Shown one piece after another: positions 24,343 to 34,612 of a stretch of DNA of 64,000 bases. The DNA comes from Butyrivibrio sp. MB2005 (GTDB lineage Bacteria; Bacillota; Clostridia; Lachnospirales; Lachnospiraceae), in NCBI RefSeq assembly GCF_000424285.1, contig NZ_AUJP01000019.1, forward strand, positions 1-64,000, read 5' to 3'. Within the stretch, counting starts at the first letter, position 1; each line of letters starts with the position of its first letter. The position numbers and the translations under genes were made by a program. Below the pieces are notes generated by a model. The model was given only the letters and a program-made list of their open reading frames with translations. It was not told the origin of the DNA and did no database searches.

Positions 24343-25656
24343 ATGGAGTTTCTAAAAAGAAGAAACAGATCAAAATCACACCTTGCGGACCAGATAAGAC
24401 TTTCCTATCTGATACTGCTTCTTCCCAATATTGTTTTCATGTTTTATGCGTTCTTTAATCTGTGGACCATAAACGAGCGCTACAATGACATGCTTAATTC
24501 CGTGGTTGCAGCCAGTGAGTTCAGTTTGGACTTCAAGGAAAAGTTTGACTATGAGACCTATCTTTTAATAGTAGGAAATGTGTCTCCCGAGGAGTCTGCG
24601 ATACCTCAGCTGATATCGGATGCAAGGGGTGTTGTCCACAGGCTTGAGGGCATGACCGATACTGAGGACAATGTGAAGCGTCTAGAGAGCGCAGGGAAAT
24701 ACCTTGATAACCTTGAGGGATACATCGCTCATATCGAAGACAACATGAACTACGAGGATAAGTATGACGACAACATGACTATCTGGGAGAACGACGTTCA
24801 GATAGTTACGTCCCTTATCAAGGAGACCATCAACGAGTATATCTATTATGAAAACAAGCAGCTTCAGACTGCCCAGGAGGAGACCAGTGCCTTTTTCCTT
24901 AACACGGCAAAGGTTTCTATAGGTATCTTTATTTTCATAGTGGTCAGTATTGTTTTCGTATCATTGGTTGGTCCTGTCATCATCACAAGACCCATCGAGG
25001 AGCAGGTAAAAGAAGAGCAGAAGCAGCTTCGTAAGGCTGAGTTCGAGCTTTTGCAGGCACAGATAAATCCTCACTTTTTATATAACACCCTTGATGCCAT
25101 TGTTTGGTCTGCGGAGGCGGGGAACCAGAAGCAGGTTGTTAAGATGGTTGGCAGCCTCTCTGACTTTTTCAGGACTTCTCTTAACAAGGGTAAGGAAATC
25201 GTCACCATAAAAGAGGAGCTTCAGCACGTAAGAAGTTATCTGGAGATTCAGCAGATCAGATATCAGGATATTCTTACCTATGAGATTGATGCTGAGGATG
25301 AGATTGGGGAATACAAGATTCCCAAGATTACGGTTCAGCCCATAGTTGAGAATGCGCTTTATCACGGAATAAAAAATAAGCGGGGAGGCGGAAAGATCAC
25401 TGTAAACGGCAAGTCCGACGGTGATGATATCGTGATAACGGTTCATGACGATGGAATGGGTATGGATTTTGACAGGCTCCAGCAGGTACAGCAGAGTCTT
25501 GTTTCCAGCGATGAAAATGAAAAGGCGATCTATGGTCTTTATAATGTAAATGAGAGAATACGTCTGGAATTTGGTGAAGAATACGGTATAAAAATCGAGA
25601 GTATTCACGGCATTGGAACCACAGTTACGGTTCGTCTGCCGAAAATCTTAACCTGA
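24343..25656 (+). CDS. YesM-type sensor histidine kinase
   Basis: A 437-residue membrane kinase of the His_kinase (LytS/YesM-like) class. TM1 (about 18-40), an extracellular helical sensor (about 40-185), TM2 (about 190-215), a coiled coil, then the phospho-acceptor box QINPHFLYNTLD and an HATPase with VENALYHGIKNK and DDGMGM. It is paired with the YesN regulator just upstream, and the sugar transporter operon follows, so it probably senses the transported sugar or its binding protein complex (inference). Confidence 0.92.
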   Translation: MEFLKRRNRSKSHLADQIRLSYLILLLPNIVFMFYAFFNLWTINERYNDMLNSVVAASEFSLDFKEKFDYETYLLIVGNVSPEESAIPQLISDARGVVHRLEGMTDTEDNVKRLESAGKYLDNLEGYIAHIEDNMNYEDKYDDNMTIWENDVQIVTSLIKETINEYIYYENKQLQTAQEETSAFFLNTAKVSIGIFIFIVVSIVFVSLVGPVIITRPIEEQVKEEQKQLRKAEFELLQAQINPHFLYNTLDAIVWSAEAGNQKQVVKMVGSLSDFFRTSLNKGKEIVTIKEELQHVRSYLEIQQIRYQDILTYEIDAEDEIGEYKIPKITVQPIVENALYHGIKNKRGGGKITVNGKSDGDDIVITVHDDGMGMDFDRLQQVQQSLVSSDENEKAIYGLYNVNERIRLEFGEEYGIKIESIHGIGTTVTVRLPKILT

Positions 25657-25811
25657 ATCGTAAAAAATTCAACTTTTCAATTCAAGATGATAAAAATTCC
25701 AACTTTATAAAGTTTTTTATTCAATGGCTTTTTTTCTCCAAAAATCTAAAATATTAACTAACAGGGACGAAGTCCCAATATTCACATCATATTTTTTGGA
25801 GGGAAAAAGTT

Positions 25812-26912
25812 ATGAGAAGAAAGTTATTGTCAGTAATTATGGCATCCGCTATGACACTTAGCTTAGTGGCATGTGGCGGCGGCGCAGCAGAGAGCACAAC
25901 TACAGAAGCTCCTGCAGCAACAGAGGAAACAGCAACAGAGGAAACAGCAGCTGAGGAGCCTGCAGCAGAAGAAGCAGCAGAAGAGCCCGCAGCAGAAGAG
26001 ACAGCAGCTGAGGACACAGCAGCTTCAGGCGACCTTATCAAGGTTGGTATCATCAACAACGATCCTAACGAGTCCGGCTATCGTACAGCTAACGATGCTG
26101 ACCTCAAGGCTACATTCACAAAAGAGAACGGCTATGATGCATCATTTGCATACAGCTTAAAGAATGATGAGCAGATCGCAGCAGCTCAGACATTCATTCA
26201 GGACGAAGTAGATTACCTTCTTCTTTCCGCAGCTGATACAGCAGGCTGGGATTCAGTTCTTCAGGATGCTCAGGCAGCAGGAATCAAGGTTATCCTTTTC
26301 GACCGTACAATCGATGCAGATCCCAGCCTCTATGAAGCTTCTATCGTTTCAGATATGGCTAAGGAAGGCGAGACAGCAGTTACATGGCTTGCAGGTCAGG
26401 GACTTGACGAGTACAACATAATCCACCTTCAGGGTGTTATGGGTTCAGCAGCTCAGCAGGGACGCAGCGGCGCTCTTGATGAGAAGGTTGCAGCAGAAGC
26501 TAACTGGAACATCGTTAACCAGCAGACAGCTGAGTGGAACGCTGAGAAAGCACAGCAGATCGTTCAGTCAGTTATCGATTCCGGCGAGAAGTTCAACGTA
26601 ATCTATGCTGAGAACGACGATATGGCTAAGGGTGCAGTTGCAGCTCTTGACGCAGCTGGTATCTCACACGGTGTTGGCAAAGACGTTATCGTAATGGGCT
26701 TTGACTGCAACAAGTGGGCACTTGAAGAGCTCCTTGCTCAGAACTGGAACTATGATGGACAGTGCAATCCTTTCCAGTCAAGCTACATCGATGAGATCAT
26801 CAAGACTCTTGAGAGCGGCGGATCACTTTCAGAGAAGACCATCATCATGGACGAGAAGGGCTTCGATGCAAGCACAATCACTCAGGAAGATGTTGATAAC
26901 TACGGCATATAA
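25812..26912 (+). CDS. Sugar ABC transporter substrate-binding lipoprotein (YtfQ-like)
   Basis: A 366-residue lipoprotein of the periplasmic-binding type I (PBP1, ribose/galactofuranose) family. Signal peptide with lipobox ending at C21 (SLVACGGG), an Ala/Glu/Thr-rich flexible linker (about 25-75), then the two-lobe binding domain (GIINNDPNESGYRTAND, LLLSAADTAGWDSVLQDA, NVIYAENDDMAKGA). The closest functional model is the E. coli YtfQ galactofuranose-binding protein; the actual sugar is not shown. The ATG follows TGGAGGGAAA. A strong hairpin separates it from the ATPase gene, which would leave this gene more highly expressed. Confidence 0.9.
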   Translation: MRRKLLSVIMASAMTLSLVACGGGAAESTTTEAPAATEETATEETAAEEPAAEEAAEEPAAEETAAEDTAASGDLIKVGIINNDPNESGYRTANDADLKATFTKENGYDASFAYSLKNDEQIAAAQTFIQDEVDYLLLSAADTAGWDSVLQDAQAAGIKVILFDRTIDADPSLYEASIVSDMAKEGETAVTWLAGQGLDEYNIIHLQGVMGSAAQQGRSGALDEKVAAEANWNIVNQQTAEWNAEKAQQIVQSVIDSGEKFNVIYAENDDMAKGAVAALDAAGISHGVGKDVIVMGFDCNKWALEELLAQNWNYDGQCNPFQSSYIDEIIKTLESGGSLSEKTIIMDEKGFDASTITQEDVDNYGI

Positions 26913-26961
26913 TAGTATTGATGCGTAGCAATTTGGTTATCAATTTAAATTAGTCTATTCA

Positions 26962-26999
26962 GCGCGGTGCGGAGAAGTGTCCGCACCGCGCATTTTTTA
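26962..26999 (+). terminator. Intercistronic terminator/stabilising hairpin
   Basis: A perfect 11-bp GC-rich stem (26962-26972 with 26981-26991) followed by ATTTTTTAA, just before the ribosome binding site of the ATPase gene. It probably causes partial termination, giving excess binding protein over the transporter. Confidence 0.85.
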
Positions 27000-27017
27000 A
27001 GAAGCGAGGTAGAACCG

Positions 27018-28532
27018 GTGGAAGAAAACAGAGTGCTCGAAATGCGAGGCATAAATAAATCGTTTCCGGGCGTTAAGGCATTGCAGAACGTGGATTTTAA
27101 CCTGGGTAAAGGTGAGATTCATGCTCTGATGGGCGAAAACGGTGCCGGAAAATCCACACTGATCAAGGTGCTTACCGGAGTGTATTCCAAGGACTCAGGA
27201 ACTATCAGCCTTCAGGGGAAAGGTGAGGTTGCCATTCATTCACCTCAGGATGCACAAAAAAACGGTATCAGTACTGTTTATCAGGAAATAACGCTCTGCC
27301 CCAACCTTACTGTTGCTGAGAACATGTTCATCGGCAGAACACAGGGAGTCATCACCAACTGGAAGAAGATAAATGAAGACGCTGACAAGCTCCTTCAGAA
27401 TCTGGATATCCCTGCCAAGGCAACGCAGCAGCTTTCCAACTGCTCAATCGCAGTTCAGCAGATGGTTGCCATTGCAAGAGCCGTTGATATGGAGTGTGAG
27501 GTTCTGATTCTGGATGAGCCTACATCATCTCTTGATGAGCAGGAGGTTGAGAAACTCTTTAACCTGATGAGAAATCTGAAAAACAGAGGTGTTGGAATTA
27601 TTTTCGTAACACACTTCCTTGATCAGGTATATGAGGTATGTGACAAGATCACCGTTCTCAGAGACGGTCAGCTTGTGGGAGAGTATGAAATTAAAGATCT
27701 GCCCAGAGTTCAGCTGGTTGCCAAGATGCTTGGCAAGGAGATGGACGATCTCTCAGATATTAAGGGAGAGAGCGGCGGATACGAGGGAGCAGATGCAAAT
27801 GATAAAATCTTTGAAGCAAGCGAGCTTCAGAGTGATGCTGGCATTAAGCCCTTCGATTTTTATATCAAAAAAGGAGAGGTCAACGGATTTACAGGACTTC
27901 TCGGATCAGGCCGAAGCGAGTGCGTTCGTGCTATCTTTGGTGCTGACAGAGTTCTTGGCGGTAAGGTCAAGATGCATGGCAAGGAGGTTAAGATTAACAA
28001 GCCCCTTGATGCAATGAAGAACGGAATTGCTTATCTTCCTGAGGACAGAAAGGTTGATGGTATCATTGGGGATCTTTCAGTAAGAGATAACATCATACTT
28101 GCGCTTCAGGTGCTTAAGGGATTTTTCAAGCCCTTCTCAAAGGCACAGGCTTATGCTTTTGCAGACGAATATATTAAGAAGTTAAACATTAAAACTGCTT
28201 CTGCGGACACACCGATTAAGTCACTTTCCGGTGGTAATCAGCAGAAGGTTATCCTTGCCAGATGGCTGCTTATGCATCCTGAATATCTGATCCTTGATGA
28301 GCCTACAAGAGGTATCGACGTAGGAACCAAGGTAGATATCCAGAAGCTTGTCCTTGATCTTGCAAAGGACGGCATGAGTGTAACCTTCATTTCATCTGAG
28401 ACAGATGAGATGCTGAGAACCTGCTCAAGGCTTGTTGTCATGAGAGACCGCAAGGTTGTAGGAGAGTTGTCGGGTGGTGATCTTACCCAGAACAAGATCA
28501 TGAGTACGATTGCAGGGGAGAGTAAGGTATGA
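27018..28532 (+). CDS. Sugar ABC transporter ATP-binding protein (double ATPase)
   Basis: A 504-residue protein with two ABC domains, the usual form for monosaccharide importers (RbsA/MglA/YtfR type). First domain: Walker A GENGAGKSTL, Walker B LILDEPTSSLD. Second domain: degenerate P-loop region GLLGSGRSE, signature LSGGNQQK and Walker B LILDEPTRGID. I chose the GTG at 27018, preceded by GCGAGGTAG; the longer frame from 26967 starts inside the terminator hairpin. Its stop overlaps the first permease gene by 4 bp. Confidence 0.93.
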   Translation: MEENRVLEMRGINKSFPGVKALQNVDFNLGKGEIHALMGENGAGKSTLIKVLTGVYSKDSGTISLQGKGEVAIHSPQDAQKNGISTVYQEITLCPNLTVAENMFIGRTQGVITNWKKINEDADKLLQNLDIPAKATQQLSNCSIAVQQMVAIARAVDMECEVLILDEPTSSLDEQEVEKLFNLMRNLKNRGVGIIFVTHFLDQVYEVCDKITVLRDGQLVGEYEIKDLPRVQLVAKMLGKEMDDLSDIKGESGGYEGADANDKIFEASELQSDAGIKPFDFYIKKGEVNGFTGLLGSGRSECVRAIFGADRVLGGKVKMHGKEVKINKPLDAMKNGIAYLPEDRKVDGIIGDLSVRDNIILALQVLKGFFKPFSKAQAYAFADEYIKKLNIKTASADTPIKSLSGGNQQKVILARWLLMHPEYLILDEPTRGIDVGTKVDIQKLVLDLAKDGMSVTFISSETDEMLRTCSRLVVMRDRKVVGELSGGDLTQNKIMSTIAGESKV

Positions 28533-29611
28533 GTAAGATAGAAAAAAATGAGCAGAGCTTTCTTAAAAGGCTCGTAAGTAATCAGCTCTTTATACCGGTT
28601 ATAGCGCTTCTTTTGCTGTCGGTTATAAATCTGATAAATGATCCCGGATTTTTCAAAATAACACTGGGAACAAATAATGCAGGTAATCCTGTTCTTTCAG
28701 GATATCTGATCACCATCCTGGACTACGGTTCAGAACTTGGTATTCTTGCAATCGGAATGACACTTGTAACTGCTGCTTCAGGCGGACAGGATATTTCGGT
28801 CGGAGCTACAATCGCTATCGCAGGTTCTGCAATGCTTAGAGTTCTCTGCGGCGGTGTTTCAAGACCTACTGAACTGGCAGCACCTGTAATCGTTGCATTT
28901 CTTGTAGCCTGCGTGGTTGGTATGCTCTGCGGAGCCTTCAACGGAATGCTGGTCTCGGTGTTTAAGATACAGCCCATGATAGCGACGCTGATACTTTTCA
29001 CGGCTGGAAGATCAATCGCAGCGTGGATCAACAACAACGAGCTGCCCATCGTTCCTGACCCGAAGTTTGGTTACTTTGGCGGATTTATTCCCGGAATTCC
29101 GATTCCGACAACAGTTTTCATAGTTATCGCTTGTATTATAGTTATCGCACTTGTTCTTAAGTTTACAAACCTTGGACTTTACACACAGGCAGTTGGTATC
29201 AACGAGAGTTCTTCAAGACTTAACGGTATCAATCCTACCTTTATAAAGTTCCTCAGCTTTGTAATCCTTGGACTTTGCGTAGCTGTTGCAGCTCTTATCA
29301 AGGTCAGCAGACTTTCAACCATCAACTATTCTGTAATTGCAAAGGATATAGAGATGGATGCGATCCTTGCGGTTGCACTTGGCGGTAACGCACTTTCAGG
29401 TGGTAAGTTCAATATGTGGGCTTCAATCCTTGGAGCTTATGTAATACAGTTTTTGACAACTACCCTTTATAAGTTCAATGTTTCTTCAGATGCACTTGCA
29501 GCTTACAAGGCAGTAGTAGTTATCCTCCTTGTTGTTTTCTCTGCTCCCAAGGTAAGAGAGTCTATGAGTGGTTTAGTGAAAAAAGCCACAGCTAAGAAGG
29601 GGGTGGCTTAA
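28529..29611 (+). CDS. Sugar ABC transporter permease (YtfT-like)
   Basis: A 360-residue inner-membrane permease of the BPD_transp_2 (ribose/galactofuranose) family, with about nine to ten hydrophobic segments. The conserved loop that contacts the ATPase and the glycine-rich ILAVALGGNALSGGKFN segment are visible. It is translationally coupled to the ATPase gene by 4 bp and is followed with no gap by the second permease gene, so the two probably form a heterodimer. Confidence 0.92.
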   Translation: MSKIEKNEQSFLKRLVSNQLFIPVIALLLLSVINLINDPGFFKITLGTNNAGNPVLSGYLITILDYGSELGILAIGMTLVTAASGGQDISVGATIAIAGSAMLRVLCGGVSRPTELAAPVIVAFLVACVVGMLCGAFNGMLVSVFKIQPMIATLILFTAGRSIAAWINNNELPIVPDPKFGYFGGFIPGIPIPTTVFIVIACIIVIALVLKFTNLGLYTQAVGINESSSRLNGINPTFIKFLSFVILGLCVAVAALIKVSRLSTINYSVIAKDIEMDAILAVALGGNALSGGKFNMWASILGAYVIQFLTTTLYKFNVSSDALAAYKAVVVILLVVFSAPKVRESMSGLVKKATAKKGVA

Positions 29612-30652
29612 ATGAAAGAAGCAAATGAAAAGAAGGGCTTTTTGTCCAAAATGAATGATACAAGCCTCCTCCTGGCGATTACTATTGTAATCTTCTTCCT
29701 TATGTATATAGGAGCAATAGTGTTCCAGGGAGGCGGATTTACAAAGCCTCAGATGTTTTTCAACATCCTCAATTCCAATGCGGCTCTTATCATCACAGCC
29801 TGCGGAATGAGCGTGGTTATGATCTCCGGCGGTATCGATATCTCTGTAGGCGGCGTTGTTGCACTTGTTTCCATGTGCTGTGCTGTGTACCTTGATTATC
29901 ATGATGGTAGTATCTTTGGTTCTATCCTTATCGCTCTTGGAATCGGTGTTGCTTACGGTATAGTACAGGGCTTCTTGGTTGCTTACCTTGATATCCAGCC
30001 CTTTATCGTATCCCTTGCAGGTATGTTCTTTGCAAGAGGTATGACCACTATCGTAAACACAGCTCCCTTCAACGTAGCTGATGAGGAGTTCACAGCTCTT
30101 AAGCTTACGAGAATTTATGTGCCCGGAATGGGAACAGTTAATAAAAAAGGCATTTACGTACCTGCTTATGTAGAAATTGGTGTAATCGTAGCGCTGATAA
30201 TTGTGGTATTATTGTTTGTGGTGCTCAGATGGACCAAGCTTGGAAGAAGCTTCTATGCAGTAGGCGGAAACAAGCAGAGTGCGCTTATGCTCGGCATTAA
30301 CGTTCAGAGGACAAAATTTATCTCACACATGATCTGCTCAGTTCTTGCGGGAATCGGCGGATATGTGTACTTCCTTCACGTTGGATCCGGTTCAGCTTCA
30401 CATGCCATGGGTATGGAAATGAACGCAATAGCATCCTCCATCATCGGAGGTACGATGCTTACAGGTGGTGTCGGCAATATCATAGGCACACTTTTTGGTG
30501 TTCTGTCACTTAGTACAATTCAGAATATCGTTGCGTCCGCAGGTCTTGATCAGGCTTGGTGGACCGGAATCACCATAGCAGCTATGCTCTGCGTATTCTT
30601 GCTGATCCAGAGTGTTGTTATGGCACAGAAAAAGAAGGCAGTTAAAAGCTAA
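29612..30652 (+). CDS. Sugar ABC transporter permease (YjfF-like)
   Basis: A 346-residue second permease of the same family, with VVMISGGIDISVGGVVAL, YAVGGNKQSALMLGI and IIGGTMLTGGVGN segments typical of YjfF/RbsC permeases. It starts right after the first permease's stop and ends one base into the second binding protein gene. The YtfR-YtfT-YjfF order matches galactofuranose-type importers; sugar identity remains inferred. Confidence 0.92.
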   Translation: MKEANEKKGFLSKMNDTSLLLAITIVIFFLMYIGAIVFQGGGFTKPQMFFNILNSNAALIITACGMSVVMISGGIDISVGGVVALVSMCCAVYLDYHDGSIFGSILIALGIGVAYGIVQGFLVAYLDIQPFIVSLAGMFFARGMTTIVNTAPFNVADEEFTALKLTRIYVPGMGTVNKKGIYVPAYVEIGVIVALIIVVLLFVVLRWTKLGRSFYAVGGNKQSALMLGINVQRTKFISHMICSVLAGIGGYVYFLHVGSGSASHAMGMEMNAIASSIIGGTMLTGGVGNIIGTLFGVLSLSTIQNIVASAGLDQAWWTGITIAAMLCVFLLIQSVVMAQKKKAVKS

Positions 30653-31698
30653 TGAAAAAAGCCATTTATGTTACCACAATGCTGCTCCTTACGCTGGCAC
30701 TTTTTGCCGGCTGCGGGAGCAGCAGTGCTAATGAAGAAAATAAAAATGAGACGGAAGCATCGCAGGTCAACAGGATAACTGTTGGCTTTTCGCAGCTTGG
30801 CGCAGAATCCGATTGGAGAAATACCAACACGGAGTCGATGCAGAACGCTTTTACAAAGGAAGCGGGCTATAACCTCATATATAAGAACGGTCAGCAGAAA
30901 CAGGCCAATCAGATCACTGCCGTAAGGACTTTTATTCAGCAGGATGTTGATTATATTGTTCTTGCACCTGCCACAGAGACAGGCTGGGATACGGTTTTAT
31001 CTGAAGCAAAGGAAGCGAACATCCCTGTAATCCTGGTTGACAGAAGAGTTGATACAGCGGATAAAAGCCTTTATTCCTGTTGGGTGGGATCTGATTTTGA
31101 ATTAGAGGCAAAGAAGCTTACAGCCTGGATTAAGAACTATACCATTAAGAGAGGAATTGCTCCGGGAGAGCTTCATATAGTAAACATTCAGGGTACCATG
31201 GGCTCCACAGCCCAGATAGGACGTACCAGAGGCCTTGCAAATGCAGCAAGGGAGAATCACTGGGAGATAATCTCAGAGACCAGCGGCGATTTCACGGAAG
31301 CCAAGGGCAGAGAAGTCATGGCCGCACTTTTAAAAAGATTTGACAATATCAATGTGGTTTATTGTGAGAACGACAATATGGCAATCGGCGCAATTGATGC
31401 CATTGAGAGCGCAGGCGGTCATGTTGGCGGGGATATCATGAACGGAGACATAATGGTCGTATCCTTTGATGGCGTAAACAAAGAGTCTCTGGAATATTGT
31501 AAAGAAGGAAAAATATCCTGCATAGCTGAGTGCAATCCCCTTCACGGGCCCAGGGTAAAGGCACTTATTGAGGCTTTGGAGAGTGGCAACACCCCTGAGA
31601 AATTCAACTATGTGGATGAAAAGATATATAGTTCAATAGAAGACGTGATCAGTGTAGTTGTAGACGGCGAGAAATACGAAGTAGAGAAGCCGGAGTAA
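30652..31698 (+). CDS. Second sugar-binding lipoprotein (YtfQ-like)
   Basis: A 348-residue lipoprotein (lipobox ending at C21, FAGCGSS) with the same PBP1 fold as the protein at 25812 and the same motifs: FSQLGAESDWRNTN, IVLAPATETGWDTVLSEA, VVYCENDNMAIGAIDA, ISCIAECNPLHGP. It overlaps the permease by one base. Two binding proteins for one permease pair imply either two related substrates or a transporter subunit plus a sensor subunit that talks to the YesM kinase. Confidence 0.9.
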   Translation: MKKAIYVTTMLLLTLALFAGCGSSSANEENKNETEASQVNRITVGFSQLGAESDWRNTNTESMQNAFTKEAGYNLIYKNGQQKQANQITAVRTFIQQDVDYIVLAPATETGWDTVLSEAKEANIPVILVDRRVDTADKSLYSCWVGSDFELEAKKLTAWIKNYTIKRGIAPGELHIVNIQGTMGSTAQIGRTRGLANAARENHWEIISETSGDFTEAKGREVMAALLKRFDNINVVYCENDNMAIGAIDAIESAGGHVGGDIMNGDIMVVSFDGVNKESLEYCKEGKISCIAECNPLHGPRVKALIEALESGNTPEKFNYVDEKIYSSIEDVISVVVDGEKYEVEKPE

Positions 31699-31752
31699 AA
31701 CGTGCATCTCTGCGGAGCGCTATGGAAACGGGGATTTTGCCCATGGCCATAG

Positions 31753-31781
31753 TTGATTAAGTTACTTAAATTTGATACAAT
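31753..31781 (+). promoter_or_regulatory. Predicted promoter of secA
   Basis: TTGATT (31753-31758), a 17-bp spacer, TACAAT (31776-31781). The leader of about 110 nt holds a hairpin with a T-run and a small open frame. Confidence 0.6.
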
Positions 31782-31806
31782 GTCATTTGTGATTTTGTCT
31801 TTATAG

Positions 31807-31850
31807 AGCGGGAGGCGAATCGTATTATGTTACTGCTTCCTGCTTTTTAT
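31807..31850 (+). terminator. Hairpin with T-run in the secA leader
   Basis: A 10-bp stem with two G-T pairs (31807-31816 with 31835-31844) followed by TTTTAT. The 5' arm contains GGGAGG, the ribosome binding site of the leader frame at 31827, so the fold would hide it. It may be a terminator or a conditional attenuator. Confidence 0.5.
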
Positions 31851-31910
31851 ATGCACAGAATATACAGACGTAATTATTTTTATGGAGCGATAAGAAATGA
31901 GTATTATTGA
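31827..31910 (+). CDS. Possible 27-residue leader peptide overlapping secA
   Basis: ATG at 31827, preceded by GGGAGG ten bases upstream, opens a 27-codon frame that ends at TGA 31908-31910, 14 bp into secA in another frame. The peptide starts hydrophobic (MLLLPAFYM) and turns basic/aromatic ([18 protein letters not shown]). The overlap would allow translational coupling. SecM in proteobacteria is a precedent for a leader peptide next to secA, but this peptide is not recognisably related. It may be chance. Confidence 0.35.
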   Translation: MLLLPAFYMHRIYRRNYFYGAIRNEYY

Positions 31911-34467
31911 TAAGATTATCGGTACACACAGTGAGAGAGAGCTTAAGCGTATTCAGAGTACTGTAGATAAGATTGAGAGCCTGCAGCCTGAGATGAAGAA
32001 GCTCACTGATGACGAGCTTAAGGCTAAGACCGATGAATTCAAGAAGAGACTTGAGGGCGGCGAGACACTTGATGATATTTTGCCTGAGGCCTACGCAACA
32101 GTGCGTGAGGCAGCATGCAGAGTTCTTGGTATGGAACACTTCCGCGTTCAGCTTATTGGTGGCGTTATTCTCCACCAGGGTCGTATAGCCGAGATGCGTA
32201 CCGGTGAAGGTAAGACACTTGTAGCAACACTTCCTTCATATCTTGATGCACTTGAAGGCAAGGGCGTACATGTAGTTACCGTCAATGATTATCTTGCAAA
32301 GCGTGATGCTGAGTGGATGGGAAAGGTTCACGAGTTCCTCGGCCTTACAGTCGGTGTTGTTCTCAACAGCATGACAAGTGAGGAGAGACAGGCAGCTTAT
32401 GGCTGTGACATCACTTATGTAACCAACAACGAGCTTGGTTTCGATTATCTTCGTGACAACATGGCTATCTACAAAGAGCAGTGCGTACTTAGAGGTTTGA
32501 ATTACGCTATCATCGACGAGATAGACTCAATCCTTATCGACGAAGCCCGTACACCTCTTATCATTTCCGGTCAGAGTGACAAGTCCACCAAGCTTTACGA
32601 GGCCTGCGATATTCTTGCCAAGCAGATGACTCGTGGTGAGGACCAGGAAGAGTTCTCCAAGATGGATGCCATCATGGGTATCGAGCAGGAGGAGACAGGC
32701 GACTTCATAGTTAATGAGAAGGACAAGATTGTCAATCTTACAGCACAGGGTGTTGCAAAGGTTGAGAATTTCTTCCGTATAGATAACCTTGCAGATCCTG
32801 AGAACCTTGAGATCCAGCACAATATCATTCTGGCTCTCCGTGCTAACAACCTCATGTTCAAGGATCACGATTACATTGTAAAAGATGATGAGGTTCTCAT
32901 CGTTGATGAGTTCACAGGACGTGTAATGCCCGGACGTCGTTATTCAGACGGTCTCCATCAGGCTATCGAAGCAAAAGAGCATGTTAAGGTTAAGCGTGAG
33001 TCCAAGACTCTTGCAACCATCACATTCCAGAACTTCTTTAATAAATTCGAGAAAAAGTGCGGTATGACAGGTACAGCTCTTACAGAGGAGCGAGAGTTCC
33101 GTGATATTTACGGTATGGACGTTATCGAGATTCCTACCAACAAGCCTGTTGTACGTATTGACCATCAGGATGCTGTTTACAAGACCAAGAAGGAGAAGCT
33201 CAATGCGGTAGCTGATGCTGTTCAGGCAGCTCACGAGAAGGGACAGCCCGTTCTTGTCGGTACTATCACAATCGAGTCTTCAGAGGAAGTAAGTAAGCTC
33301 CTTAAAAAGCGCGGTATTTCACATAACGTATTGAATGCCAAGTTCCATGAGATGGAAGCTCAGATAGTTGCAGAGGCAGGAAAACACGGCGCCGTTACAA
33401 TCGCAACTAACATGGCAGGTCGTGGTACCGATATTAAGCTTGATGATGAGGCAGTTGCTGCCGGCGGTCTTAAGATCATTGGTACAGAGAGACACGAAAG
33501 TAGACGTATTGATAACCAGCTCCGTGGACGTTCAGGACGTCAGGGAGATCCCGGTGAATCCAAGTTCTACCTTTCATTGGAGGATAACCTCCTTAGATTG
33601 TTCGGTTCTGAGAGACTTATTTCAATGTTTAATTCTCTTGGAATTCCGGAAGGCCAGGAGATCGAGCACAAGGCTCTTTCCAAGGCTATCGAATCAGCTC
33701 AGAAGAAGATCGAGGATAACAACTATGGTATCCGTAAGAACCTTCTTGAGTATGACCAGGTTAACAACGAGCAGCGTGAGATCATCTATGATGAGCGTAG
33801 AAGAGTTCTTGACGGCGACAGCATGCGTGATACTGTTTACAAGATGATCACAGATATTGTTGAAGAGTCAGTTGAGACCGTTGTAGGCGAAGTTACAGAT
33901 GCAGATGAGTGGAATCTCAAAGAGCTCAATGAGCTTCTGCTTCCCACAATCCCGCTTAAGAAGATCAACCGCGGACGTATCACCAAGCTTACCAAGAACG
34001 GACTTAAGCAGCAGCTTAAGGAAGAGGCAGTTAAGCTTTACGAGGAGAAGGAGGCTGAGTTCCCTGAGCCCGAGACAATCCGTGAGATAGAGCGTGTAAT
34101 TCTCCTTAAGGTAATCGACAGAAAGTGGATGGACCACATTGATGATATGGATCAGCTCCGTCAGGGTATCGGCCTTCAGGCTTTTGCTCAGCGTGATCCT
34201 AAGCTTGAGTACAAGCTGGCAGGCTTCGAGATGTTCGATGAGATGACTCGCAACATCAAGGAAGATACTGTAAGACTTCTCTTCCATGTACACATTGAGG
34301 AGAAGGTAGAGCGTGAGCAGGTTGCTAAGGTAACCGGCACAAACAAAGATGAAAGTGCAGTAAAAGAGCCCAAGAAGCGCATGGAAGCCAAGGTTTATCC
34401 CAATGATCCCTGCCCTTGCGGAAGCGGCAAAAAATACAAGAACTGCCACGGAAGAGCACAGGCTTGA
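31897..34467 (+). CDS. secA: Protein translocase ATPase SecA
   Basis: An 856-residue motor that drives preproteins through SecYEG. It has the DEAD-like motor with Walker [13 protein letters not shown] and [20 protein letters not shown], the preprotein cross-linking domain, the second motor domain ([25 protein letters not shown]-like), helical wing and scaffold, and a C-terminal SEC-C zinc motif ([16 protein letters not shown]) for SecB/ribosome or lipid contacts. Length is normal. The ATG follows TATGGAGCG. Confidence 0.97.
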   Translation: MSIIDKIIGTHSERELKRIQSTVDKIESLQPEMKKLTDDELKAKTDEFKKRLEGGETLDDILPEAYATVREAACRVLGMEHFRVQLIGGVILHQGRIAEMRTGEGKTLVATLPSYLDALEGKGVHVVTVNDYLAKRDAEWMGKVHEFLGLTVGVVLNSMTSEERQAAYGCDITYVTNNELGFDYLRDNMAIYKEQCVLRGLNYAIIDEIDSILIDEARTPLIISGQSDKSTKLYEACDILAKQMTRGEDQEEFSKMDAIMGIEQEETGDFIVNEKDKIVNLTAQGVAKVENFFRIDNLADPENLEIQHNIILALRANNLMFKDHDYIVKDDEVLIVDEFTGRVMPGRRYSDGLHQAIEAKEHVKVKRESKTLATITFQNFFNKFEKKCGMTGTALTEEREFRDIYGMDVIEIPTNKPVVRIDHQDAVYKTKKEKLNAVADAVQAAHEKGQPVLVGTITIESSEEVSKLLKKRGISHNVLNAKFHEMEAQIVAEAGKHGAVTIATNMAGRGTDIKLDDEAVAAGGLKIIGTERHESRRIDNQLRGRSGRQGDPGESKFYLSLEDNLLRLFGSERLISMFNSLGIPEGQEIEHKALSKAIESAQKKIEDNNYGIRKNLLEYDQVNNEQREIIYDERRRVLDGDSMRDTVYKMITDIVEESVETVVGEVTDADEWNLKELNELLLPTIPLKKINRGRITKLTKNGLKQQLKEEAVKLYEEKEAEFPEPETIREIERVILLKVIDRKWMDHIDDMDQLRQGIGLQAFAQRDPKLEYKLAGFEMFDEMTRNIKEDTVRLLFHVHIEEKVEREQVAKVTGTNKDESAVKEPKKRMEAKVYPNDPCPCGSGKKYKNCHGRAQA

Positions 34468-34512
34468 CAGAATGTGTATAATTAATTTACTTGCTTGGTA
34501 GTGAAAATACAG

Positions 34513-34558
34513 CCTTCCCCTTTTAGGGGAAGGCGGCTGCGAAGCAGCCGGATCAGGT
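34513..34558. repeat. Short REP-like double hairpin
   Basis: CCTTCCCC-TTTTA-GGGGAAGG followed by CGGCTG-CGAAG-CAGCCG and GGATCAGG. It is the same family as the ends of the ptb-buk element and common in Firmicute intergenic regions. Confidence 0.65.
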
Positions 34559-34562
34559 TGTC

Positions 34563-34596
34563 CTTGGATAATAGAATATTAGTCCAAGCTTTTTTT
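34563..34596 (+). terminator. Intrinsic terminator just upstream of prfB
   Basis: CTTGGA (34563-34568) pairs with TCCAAG (34583-34588), extended by TAATA/TATTA, and is followed by CTTTTTTT. It ends 16 bp before the prfB start, so it either terminates secA or attenuates prfB. Confidence 0.7.
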
Positions 34597-34612
34597 ATGG
34601 AAGGATATAAAA

